A DNA stretch of 64,000 nt from Elysia chlorotica. Its lineage: Eukaryota > Mollusca > Gastropoda > Plakobranchidae. Below the pieces are notes generated by a model. It was not told where the DNA came from. It searched no databases and saw nothing but the letters and a program-made list of their open reading frames with translations. Of this stretch, positions 22,676-33,417 are shown one piece after another (the first letter of the stretch is position 1; each line of letters starts with the position of its first letter). Made by a program: the position numbers and the translations under genes. The stretch is taken from assembly GCA_003991915.1 (NCBI GenBank), contig RQTK01000206.1, forward strand, positions 481,483-545,482, in the 5' to 3' direction.

Positions 22676-24061
22676 TTGTTTCCGACTCTTATATGGAGGG
22701 TTGGTTGGCTGTGCCCAACCGAAGCAACATAAAAAAGTATGGTTGGCGCAAACAGTATGTGGTAGTCAGCAGCAGGAAGGTGCTTTTCTTCAATTCTGAG
22801 AATGACAAGCAAAACACTGACCCTATTCTTGTACTGGACATTGAGTATGTATAGATGTATTGACGTTAAGACGTTAAGGTTTATTTCTATGAGAGCATTT
22901 TTGTAGCCTAAGCCAGAGAAAATGGCTTTGCAGGTCTCAAGAGAAACCTGAATGATCTAGTTTCTCAGTATCATTTGTTTGTCTGAACTAGTGTCATAGG
23001 TTTCTGGAATTAATTGTTTTGAAATGATTTTATCATGTTTTATTTTAAGTCTAAATAACTTTTATGTTTTTTATTTTTAAAAAAACAACACAAAAAACAA
23101 CTCTTTAGATCCTGTCAGTTTTTAAAGAAAGCTCTCATAGAAAAATCCACTTAATACAAAATATTATTTCACCATGAAGGTTTTGGAAAGACATGCTTGT
23201 TTTCATTCAATGTTAGTATTGATTTTTTTAGGTGATACGTTCTATTTTTTAAAGTGTACCATAGATTTAAAAAGTGCTTCTGATGTTCCAGTACAAGGAA
23301 ATTCCTAGAAATTCTGAGTTTGATTAATTTTTGCCCACAGTAAATTGTTTCACGTGAGACCAGTTACTCAGGGAGATGTATACAGAGCGGATGCCAAAGA
23401 TATACCAAGAATATTCCAAGTGAGTATATTTTTTTAGACTCTAAATGTAATATGTCCATCCTGAGAAGTGATTTTAAGAACTAGCTCATATTGCTAATCT
23501 GTGGTAAAAAAAAAAGTGCGATATAATAAACTGTTCTATTGGCAGAAAGAAAACGTTCATGTTCTTTATATGACATAAACATTCCCAATTTCATTTTTGA
23601 TGTCACAATGGATTTAAAATAAATTAAAAATTTGAAGTTTCTATGTCCGGTTATATGGATCTGAAGGAGCTTCAATGTAATTTCTAAACCTAGGAAAACA
23701 TTTTTTTCTGTCTTCTATACGTTAATGTATACTTGCTTACACAACAGATCTGTGATTGAGATTATTTCTTATATAATATTGGTTTTAAAAAAAAGTGAAC
23801 TTAGTGGTGTTGGAATTCATGAACCTTTTGACAATGATTTCATCTTTATGTTCACTCATCCACAGATTCTCTATGCTAGTGAAGGTGAGAACCGCAAACA
23901 AGAGGAGACAACAGCTGAGGCAGCTATGGATCGAACTGGAGTGATTAGCTACAAAGGTCATGACCTAATCACACTCACATATCGTACACCTACATCCTGC
24001 GATTCTTGCCACAAGCCGGTATGGCATGTGATACACCCGCCACCAGCTCTGGAGTGTAAAC
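22676..24061 (+). CDS. ROCK-like: Rho-associated kinase C-terminal fragment (PH and C1 regions), 3 exons
   Basis: Exons 22676-22844, 23341-23419 and 23876-24061 join in phase. The first gives the start of the ROCK PH domain (MEGWLAVPNRSNIKKYGWRK, then QYVVVSSRKVLFFN and VLDID). The second gives KLFHVRPVTQGDVYR. The third gives ILYASEGENRKQ and the start of the C1 zinc region (GHDLITLTYR, SCDSCHKPVWH, PPPALECK). ROCK is a RhoA-activated Ser/Thr kinase that phosphorylates myosin light-chain phosphatase and LIM kinase. Its split PH-C1 tail binds membrane and autoinhibits the kinase. The kinase domain, coiled coil and Rho-binding region upstream, and the second half of C1/PH downstream, are not in this window. 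The pattern fits ROCK better than MRCK or citron kinase. Confidence 0.88.
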
Positions 24062-24689
24062 GTAGGTCACAGCCTCCTAGAATGTATCATGCTTAAACTT
24101 TACTGCTGTCTGCCCTCCTTATTTGAATGAAAAGGCTATTTTATCAAAATGAATCAAGGAATGGATGAAAACTGAAAGTTGCCCAATATTATGAATCTGT
24201 GAAAGCTATTTGAAAATGGTTATTATCATTTGCACAGAAACATCCAAATGATGTTCACATAAAAACTAAAAAATTCTTTTCTCTTGTCAGATTTTTGTGT
24301 TGTTGTGACGCTTCATATTAAGCAGACACAAGTACTGGTAATGTAACAAATTTGCCCAGCAGAGTAAATAGAAATTAAACATTGGTATTGTTTTTTTCCT
24401 TTTAAATATTTTAAAATAAAATTTTATTCAATCTGTAGAAACTCAATGTGGAGCTAGATAACAGTCTTCAGAGAAGAAACTCTCCTTATCACATGTGTTT
24501 TGGCCCTTAACTTCTAACAATCTAAAGGGGTCAGGACACACCCAGGTCATGAGTCTCACGTGTCCCTCTATCTTGTTTTTCTTCTTTGCACCGCACACTA
24601 TCATCTTGGTTAGTCCGCTAATCCAAGCACGTAACCATTTTGCCAAGTGACCTATATAACAGCCTCTCAATCCTCATGCTCCGGATCTA

Positions 24690-25100
24690 TGGGGAACTTG
24701 TTTCGGCTATCTCAGCCAGTAGCCTTAGCGCTTCTGTCGACGCATATTGAGAGCTTAGTCAGAAGGTTATATGATGAAGACCCTCTGGCACCAATCTCCA
24801 CTGGCATTACAACAGCTTTGTAGCCGGTATGTCGCAGCTCTTTGGTCAGGTTCAGGTATTTTTCTTTTTTGTATAAATGGGCCTCCTCCATTCTGCTTTA
24901 ATATGGACTTGTTAGTTCTACCATGATAAGCTTTTGTGTTGAAACTGAATTGATTACCACATCAAGCCTTAGTCCTGTTTCTTTGATTACACTGGGTTGA
25001 GTATTCCATGCTGGAAGGTCTGCTGAAATGTCAGTCGTCACACCTGTATAGTAAGCCCATCCTTTGGTTTGTTGTTTTGATCGATCTCCCACGCCATGAT
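24690..25100 (-). mobile_element. Decayed retroelement-associated ORF remnant
   Basis: Reading the minus strand gives KGWAYYTGVTTDISADLPAW, then KETGLRLDVVI and KLIMVELTSPY, followed after frame damage by AEWRRPIYTKKK and TEALRLLAEIAE. The order R-x-D-V-V-I...V-E-L-T-x-P followed by E-x-x-x-x-x-Y and a C-terminal leucine-rich stretch resembles the C-terminal domain of reverse-transcriptase-like ORFs common in molluscan and cnidarian genomes. Several stops interrupt it. The assignment is from memory. Confidence 0.5.
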
Positions 25101-25329
25101 TTAACGCCTCCCTCTGTTTGGAATATCACTGCACTTGAAGAGTTGTGGCGACATCAAACAGGCTACGAAATTTTTCAATTGTAGCTTCACCGCGTTTATG
25201 CAGATACCATTGGATTTATCGCTCCTCCCTATGTGCATATTCTCATCTGTGTTGTCTTGAAACACCCCACAAGCTTCTTGTACAGGAGGCCTATGCCTTA
25301 GATCTCTGCATAACCAGACACACAAATTA

Positions 25330-26007
25330 GTTAAGAAATATGGCAGCAACTGGAGCCTGTTCTATGACAAGATAAGGCAGTTTAAAGGATGCTTTGTGCT
25401 CAGTGAAAGCTCGGAGGACATCATCAGTTACACTAGACAGTTAACACAAACAGAAGAGATACTGACAGACATGGAACATGTTGACCTTGCACCCAGGATT
25501 GGACATGTAGCTTCCAGTCTAGGTGGTCTTTTAAATAAACACAAAATATTGCCCCCAGGCCTACCATAGTTGCTCCTTTGTGGAAAACCACTGCCACAAG
25601 TAGTTTACAACCAGGCGTTTATTTTATCCTCACACCCACAATAATAAGACACAAGCATTCACAAATACCCCCTTATTTTGCACATAGCCTATGATATTGA
25701 AGCTGAATCCAACAGACTCAATAATGCATTTCGCCAAGTTCATGTAGCCTTATTGTACTGCAAACCAATGACTGAGGGTGTGATTGCGTCGAGGCAAAGT
25801 GCCATTGATACATATACGACAATGTACAGACGACATTTTCCAAACAAACAAAAAACATTCCCAAAAGAACACATTCTCGAACATCACTGCATTCTATTCC
25901 TGAAACATTGTTACTTTGTGTTGGGCTTGCTTGGACAACCAGGCACTGAAAACAGTCACCAAGCTATCCTAAAAGCTACAGTCAAGAGACTACGGTATTC
26001 AAAATAA
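25330..26007 (+). pseudogene. Transposon-derived ORF remnant of an uncharacterised family
   Basis: Two open pieces are separated by a stop near 25570. The first reads YGSNWSLFYDKIRQFKGCFV and VDLAPRIGHVASSLGGLL. The second (25678-26007) reads FPKEHILEHHCILFLKHCYF followed by GLLGQPGTENSHQ. The P-K-x-H-x-L-E-x-H...G-x-x-x-x-x-G-x-E-x-x-H signature recalls multicopy ORFs of unknown function in cnidarian and molluscan genomes, probably of transposon origin. A possibly related minus-strand remnant of the same kind of element lies at 55.6-56.6 kb. Confidence 0.45.
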
Positions 26008-26943
26008 AGTTGAAAGAGAACATTTTATTTAAGTCTCATCTTCTTCAGATCGACCCTCATCTCAACATGAGTATACCCATTCAAAGAAGAGAAAGAATAG
26101 CCAAGAATGTCAGTATAGATACCCCTGACTCATGACCTTTGTTAAAGTCATTTTTATATATACTGAAATTTTTAAGATGATTTTTTAAACTTATTTTCCT
26201 TTGCAAAAAATATTCCTAGTATAATTCCCTTTTTTTTTTTTGTAGTAGCCAAAACTGTAAATTTATACTTTAGTTACACATAACTTCAATACGGGTGAAA
26301 GAATGACAATGAGCTTAAGTGACAAGTTTGATATACATGTACAGAACAATTCCATGAAGTTTTTACCAAGCTCGATCTGCGCAAACGTTCAATATTTAAA
26401 GTTAAGTTAAAGCATTTAAATGTCATTTATCCTACTTTTTATACCCAATCTAGACACGCATACCTTTTAATCTATTAAACTTAAACGCATGGTTGTTTTT
26501 TTTAAACGGGAGTTTGTTTTTTTGTTTTTCCAATGACATTATTAGGATAGCACACTATTAATACTCACTAATCTAGAGCACTAATTATGAGGGCACTAAA
26601 TTCAGTAACAGACCTCAGCGTCGCAGGTAACGGATAGGTCAAGTGACCCCTTCGTGACCCCCATTAAGATAAGGTGATCACGGCTGCACGTGCCTTGGCC
26701 TAGCTCAACTAAAATGCCACTCTTAAAGCGCCATGTATATTGTTGTAAAGGTGGAAATAATATCTATCTAACTAAACTTTCAGATTAAAAATGCGCTTAT
26801 AGATTTTTGCTTTATCTTATTGAAACTTTGTTCAATACAAAGTAGAAATATGTAATTAAACCTTTATTTTAATTACCTCAAAAGTAGTGAAAATGACTTA
26901 TATCAAAATTCTAGCAGAGTGATGATAAATGTAATCTTACTCT

Positions 26944-29582
26944 TTTTATAATTAGTTAAAAGACAGAGCATCCGGAAGTGATTGGAGGTATATCTGTCCA
27001 AAAAGTCGGAAACTGATATCACATTTTTCAGGGATTTTGACATTTTATCACTTTGTCCTGCCACATACAAATGACCTGAAACCAAAAAATAAAGAAAATA
27101 ATTGATTGAATAAAGTTGTCCTTTCCAAATATTATTTTTTGTAATAGTTTTGATGTTTGCTACTTTTAATCAAATATAAATTAGATAAATACATGTATTT
27201 TTAAGAACTCTTCTTTTTAAATTTTATGCAACATGTCATGAATGAAGAAATATGATTTTTAAGCTATCATTTACATAGATGAAATACAAAAAACACAGTA
27301 AACAAAAAACATTAAAATAATACTTCCAGTTCATTCATGCAGCAATTTTCATTGTTTATCAGCTGTTCAATAATAACTCATTGTTTAATAAATTTAAATG
27401 TTCTTATGCTTGAAATGAACCCATGAATATAATTTCTTTCAACAAAAGGATTGACTTTATGGGCAAAATACGTCACTGACCTGTATGAAGCCAATAGTTT
27501 GCCCATTGATCATTGCCATGAAAGGCACATGACTGAGCCAACTCATTTTCATGATGAGGAAACATCAAGTCTTCACCTCCACTATGCACATCAAAATTGG
27601 CACCAAATATATCACTGCAAGAACAAACGCATAAACTTTGTTTACAATAAAACTGAATTAATGGTTTTATGAAACAAAACTATTGCTGGTGATTTTAACG
27701 GCATTCACCTCAATGAAGCTACTCTGATACCAACGGAACAGGAAATTACTTGGAATAACTCGACGGAAAAACAAATTAAGTCATCACACAAACATCCACT
27801 CCTACATTACTTCACCGAGCACACAATCTCCTTAGCCGTCCCGATTTGACTATTATTTCATCTGATATTGAACGCCGCTGCATAGTACAGGCATAGGCAG
27901 TGACCACAGGCCATTCCAAACCACAATATAAACAAGACATAAAAGCGCTCCCCAACAGAGAAGAGCAAGATGGAACTTTAAGAAGACTAATTGGAGAGAC
28001 ATAAGAGTGGAGACAGAACAACTTTCCAGCAATATTAATTTAAATAAAATGAAAAATGTGGATAACATTGCACAAAAGTTCTCATCCATTATACTTGAGG
28101 CCTCAAAACAACACGTACTGAGAGACAATATAAACAAATATAAACCCTTTTGGAACAAAGAAATAGGTAAAGATGTTTCAGAACGGTAAAGAGCATGCAA
28201 TAAAGTCGAGTTGGAACCCACAGACATTTTTTTCCCTCATGACCTGACCTCCACAACACTTTATATTCAACCTCAACCCAGCTACAAAAAACTGCTGCTT
28301 TTTTCTTCATGGCCCTAGGCAAAAGAGCAGAAGCTCAGGGGCCACTGGATTAAAATCAACAACAGTAACATAGACCCGACTCTGGTAGAAATCCCTTTCC
28401 CCACCTCGCCATAGCTGAGCATTCTACATGCCAGCCAGGTCTTCCCTGGCCCCATGGTGACGGCCACCAAGGCTCGTTAGGCTTGCTCCCTTTCCACATG
28501 GCAAAGTCCTGAGAATTCCTTTTTACACTGGTATTGCTTTCATCTGAAAAATAAAGAAAATGTACACACACAAGGTTATTTCAGAGATTCTGATTTTAAA
28601 CTGCATATTATTTATAAAGATACTTAAAAAACAACAAAAAACAAAATACCTGCATGTTTCTTACTGTAAGTGCAAAAGTAATTAGAAAATTGCTTCTTTT
28701 CAATGTAAAAAAACTATAACATCTTTAAATTAGCTTATTTTTGTATTGTATCTTTGTGCAACCTAATTTCATACATTGCTTGTACAAAAAATTAAGATGT
28801 GCATATTTAAATTTTGATTGTATCAATACAAATGTTTATAAACTGCAGAAGCATACTCAATTTAAAAAAAAAGTATAACAGTCCATGTAAAGGGTTTGTA
28901 ATAACAATTTGTCTCAAGACTTCGTACTCACAGTCTTATGACAAGATGTAAACGTACCATGACATTGTCCTTACCATACAGTATCTAAAACATTACTAGT
29001 TAAACTTGCGAAATGTCTTTGATAATATATTAATACATTTTTCGCACATGTCTTTGACAGTCATTCAGTCACTGCGCCATACTAACCTTGCATATCTTTT
29101 TGGAGAGCAAACTGCCCATACTTCCCATATTTTTTCACATCAAAATACACACTACCTTTAGAAGAAGTAATGAAGAAAAATAATATCACATAAGTATGTT
29201 CATGAGATATCTTTATGATATATATATATTCTGTTTAAGTTTGATGTTATACTTATCTAATCTGCTAATTTTATTTGTGCATATTCAACTTTCTTTTACC
29301 TTATTGCTTCAATTCCATTTTGAAGCGGAGAAAGAGGGCATGAGAGGAATGGAGGGACAGAAAGACAGACAGTGAGAGACAGTAAAAGAATAGAAGGAGT
29401 GAGAGAGAAATAGAGAGAGAAAGAGACAGAGTGAGAGAGAGACAGACAGACAGACAGACAGGGGCAGTAAAAGAATATAGAAGGAATGAGAGAGAAATAG
29501 AGGGTGTGAGTGAGAGAGAGAGTGAAAGAGAGAGAAAGAAAGATAAAGAGAGAGAGACAGAGAGAGAGAGAGGGAGAGAGAG

Positions 29583-29648
<66 letters not shown>

Positions 29649-32600
29649 GAGACAGACAGACAGAGAGACAGACAGACAGAAAGAGACAGAGAGAGAGAGC
29701 ACAAACCTTTTAGGTCTTATAACTAAGTTGCAAAACTAGAGAGTGCTGAAGTCTGAATTTAAGGGCACTAAAAACGTTTATAAATTTAGTTTGCGAATAT
29801 AAAAAAAAACATATTTTTTTCAGTGGCAAGCATGACCTGAGCTAAAAATTATTGGCCCAGGATACGGAAGGCTGAAAACGGTTAGATGGTGGCCTTATAC
29901 CATAAGCCAAGATGAGAAAGGCAATGATGATGATGATATTCATCACATATATAAATTATCAAAACATTTGGATTAAAAACAAGATCAAGGTATAAAATGT
30001 TACCCACCATCATCAGTTTTGTACCCCAATCCTTTCTCCTCCATTTTTTTAATAAAGTTTACAATTTGAGGTATGTAATCACAAACTCTGGTAACAATAT
30101 TAGGTGATGTTACACTCAGCTTTGCCATATCGGCAAAGAACTCCGCTTCATATTTTTTTGCAACTTTCTCTATAGGTTGGCCAGTCTGGGTAAAGAGAAA
30201 AAAAAATGTCTGAAAAGATCATAACTGATTTATTTTAACACACAATACAAATAAATTAGACCAGCAGTACGTGTACCTTGTCAACAAAACAGATAGGGGT
30301 TCCTCATATAAGGAGTTGAGACATGAACTTTCATATAAGTTTTTTGTCAAAATTTCATAATAAAACAAAGAATTTATGGTCAGACCAAAAACAAGCTGCT
30401 AAATATATCAGTCTTACTATTTCTTTTCCCAGTTTGGCTAGTGTATCAAATGCAACTGCTGCTATACAAAAAACAAGTAAACAAAACATGTTTTTGTTTA
30501 ACTCTATATATTTGCATTAACATAAAACTGTTTATAAAAACTTTGAATGAATATTTATCCACATAGATTTCAAATTATCTTCTTTTCTCTACTATAGTTC
30601 TGACCTATATTTCTTTTAATTAAAAAGAATTGCTTGAGCTTTTCTAATTCAAACCAATGAGTCGCAAAATTTTGTTTGATTTCATAGCTATGAGAACTTA
30701 TTGTTGATCCCATAGATAAAATCAGATAAGTGACACAACTTTGAAATTCTTTTTTTTTCTTTAAATGTACTCGGATTATTGAATGTCTCATATACTGACC
30801 AAGTGATTTGAATAAATTCATTTAATAACTTGATATTTTGTGTTTTTAATATACTGAAAATAGGATATTAAACTCAATTATCCCATGATAAGATCAGACA
30901 ACTGCCAAATATGTCACTAATCTGATCTTGCCACAGGAAGAGCCATTGTAAGTCGAAGTTATCTGGCACCAAATTACTACACAGAAAAAGAATGCTATTG
31001 TTCATTATCAAGTTGATCAGCTGTCGTCGGTCAATGACAGTTACTGTTGACAGTCTTTTTGCCCGTAAGCAGATAAATGAGAAAATGAAGAAACTGAACA
31101 GTAAGAAAAAGAGGATTAAAAATGAAGAAAGAAGGAGAGGAAGAAAAGAAAATTCTGATGGCGATATAAATTCTCACATATATGTTTTTGTGTTTAATCA
31201 TTCCACCTACACCTTATGCACACAAACATATTTTGTTTACTTATATTGGACATTAACTAAAGAGGAAACATGCAGGCCACTAAGTGTCTCAATCTTACTT
31301 CACTCTTTACCAATTGACTAAATTTTTGCCCTTTTTCATAAAGCAGAGACGTTGCACAAAAAGATGAATAAAAGCACAGCAGAGCAGTTGAGATTTTGCC
31401 GCTACCCTTTTCACATAATAAGTGCAGTTTGCCAGAGCTTTCATTCCTACTGATATGTCTTAAGTGTCAAGGGATTTTGGAATTTGTTTTTTATTACATG
31501 GGTGTTTTTGTTGTTAATTGTTTTGTTTTTGTCAGATTCTGCTTTAGTAAAAGTAATGAAAAGAGAACTAAAAAAGGCATGCAAAGCAGAACTAAGTAGG
31601 TTCCTCACTTCCAAGTTATGGTAGAGTTATATTCCAAACAAAAAAATTACCTCAATTGATTTTTGGATAATTTTATCATCAACGTCTGTTATATTCATCA
31701 CCAAAGTGGTGTCAATGTTGAAGAAGCTGGCTAGGATACGACGAATGATATCCAGACGTACATATGTGCTGGCGTGGCCAATGTGGGGACTATCATAAAC
31801 TGTTGGACCACAAGCATACCTCATATGTGTGGGAAAATAGGAAAAATTTTTAATCATGCAAAATCATTGTTTAATTTGCATTTAACACTGATGATAACTG
31901 TAAATAAATAATTTATGTACAGTAGTTATGAACAAGGAATTTAAAAAAATTATCATTGCATTTTTAGTAGTCCTACACAAAGATAAAATTACATTAATAA
32001 AAGTTATTCCACAAAATGCAGTGACCACTGGTATATATGTCATATTAGAATCTGACCATCACTTCATTAATTTTAATTAATTAATTTTTTTAAGTATATT
32101 TTCTACATATCATGTAACTAATTAAATATATATACATGTATCTAGTTCAACTATTGACAAAAATATAATTCCATGAAGTAAAAGGCTTATCAGGGAACAT
32201 CTTTAAAACCATTTCTCGAAAAACAAAACAAATTCAAAGTATTTGAAAGTCAACATACATCATCTCCCATGATGTCAGCAAGCACAATTTTCCAGCTTAG
32301 AACAGGACACTGTCTACTAAATGCATATATATGTACAAATTAAAAATTAGCACAATAGCAGCAGTTCTTTCTGTGAATGTGCAGGGATCCGTCAAAATCC
32401 AAAACAAGTCCTCGTGGCATGCCAATCTTATATCAAACTTAGGCAAACAATAATGGATTTTAGATACAGCACTGGAGCAGAAATCATGGGGTATCTTGGA
32501 AACCCTGCAACAGACTGCCTCTTTCAAGAAAGCTTTTACTGAAAATTTAAAAGATTTCAAAAGAGAATTACTTAATTCCTAGATGGAGATAATAATTAAT

Positions 32601-33417
32601 ATTTGACCGCATTTAAAAAAAAAACAATTTTTTCACTGATATTTTTTTGGACAAAAATATGTTTTCTTTCCCTTACTTTAATTTTCTTTCAATTAAAAAT
32701 CTTGAAATTTTGAAATGGCATTGAAAACAGTGAAAATGATAATTCTATTCATTTGGATCCCATCAGATTCAGAAGACAAGACAGCCTACACCAGATAAAG
32801 GGTATACACTGCTTTGGTAGAAAAAGAACAAACTGGTCGAGCAACATTGCAACTATTAACATTATATTGGTTAGTCCACAATATAGTGCGCAAAATGAAC
32901 TAGACATAATGAGTGGCGAGCAATGACCTCCCATGTCACATGGACAAGAATAAAATTAATCCTGGTGTATTTGAGACTACAGTACATACCTTTTTTTTAA
33001 TGCTATAAAGTGTGCATAATCTTTGATACATTATAAAAGGATTCTTTCATAGTGAAAAATAAAGCAATGGTTCGAAACAAGTTTTAGCTATCTGAATAAA
33101 AGAGGTCCTTCAGACTCATAATGAAGAAAAAAGGGCTTAAAAAACTCTTACCACTGAGCCATCTTTTCTTGTCGTAGAATGAGAGGCACTTTTTGCTTGG
33201 TTATTGAGTGATATACCACAATTCCAGAGTCATATCCCAGTGGCTCTGTCCACTTCTTTGATGATGCATCAGATGAGAAAGTTTGATGATTCTTATTATA
33301 GATCTGTCGTTTCAATAGTGGATTTGTGGTAGCTTGATCTGAGTGCCTGCATTGACATTTGAGTTGTATCAACTGACACTTGGAAAAGGTTGATCGTTTG
33401 CTAGCATGTCGGTACAT
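26944..33417 (-). CDS. CARS2: Mitochondrial cysteinyl-tRNA synthetase, N-terminal and catalytic part, 7 exons
   Basis: Exons in transcript order: 33417-33152, 31819-31651, 30185-30008, 29155-29087, 28543-28405, 27614-27481, 27075 to about 26944. All junctions are GT-AG and in phase, giving roughly 360 residues. The enzyme is a class I synthetase that charges mitochondrial tRNA-Cys. Exon 1 encodes a basic N-terminus with almost no acidic residues, a plausible mitochondrial presequence. Key motifs are [16 protein letters not shown] (first zinc Cys and HIGH), [20 protein letters not shown] (second zinc Cys), [17 protein letters not shown] (zinc His/Glu) and DKMSKSLKN (KMSKS). DFAMWK favours the mitochondrial over the cytosolic enzyme. 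The helical anticodon-binding C-terminus, roughly a third of the protein, is not found downstream. Intron 5 (28404-27615) carries an antisense retrotransposon fragment. Confidence 0.9.
27680..28330 (+). mobile_element. Decayed non-LTR retrotransposon, endonuclease fragment
   Basis: In three shifting frames the plus strand reads [11 protein letters not shown], then [20 protein letters not shown] and [10 protein letters not shown]. It continues with [11 protein letters not shown] and [15 protein letters not shown] and GSDHRP are the hallmark motifs of the APE-type endonuclease of LINEs, and the KPFWN segment is the usual linker to the reverse transcriptase. Frameshifts and stops make it inactive. 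It sits in CARS2 intron 5, in antisense orientation to that gene. Confidence 0.82.
29330..29700. repeat. GA/GACA microsatellite in a CARS2 intron
   Basis: Mixed (GA)n and (GACA)n tracts, with the longest pure GA run at about 29590-29627 and (GACA)n around 29627-29680. Open frames through it on both strands encode only Ser/Leu- or Arg/Glu-type low complexity. Confidence 0.93.
29821..29942 (+). mobile_element. 3' end of a non-LTR retrotransposon with GAT tail
   Basis: TGGCAAGCATGACCTGAGCT leads into a frame reading [20 protein letters not shown] and then a (GAT)n run. This layout (short C-terminal coding piece followed by a trinucleotide tail) is typical of 5'-truncated LINE insertions in molluscs. 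The clade is not determined. Only about 120 bp remain. Confidence 0.45.

Larger units (their letters stand above)
24062..26940. other. Gene-free border between the ROCK and CARS2 fragments
   Basis: The remaining ROCK exons (plus strand) and the CARS2 C-terminal exons (minus strand) would be expected here, and neither is seen. The stretch is occupied largely by transposon-derived remnants (24440-25100 minus and 25330-26007 plus). The rest is AT-rich sequence without recognisable features. Confidence 0.55.

Noticed and set aside
18322..22844. A genuine FAM120-ROCK fusion gene
   Set aside because: No intervening exons link them, the two families do not fuse elsewhere to my knowledge, and missing exons on both sides fit a break or misassembly better.
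24443..24670. 75-codon minus-strand open frame (LAKWLRAWISGL...)
   Set aside because: No recognisable family, no splice-consistent neighbours, and it adjoins retroelement debris.
29301..29739. Open frames of 100-133 codons on both strands
   Set aside because: Pure consequence of GA/GACA microsatellite sequence, which lacks stops in several frames.
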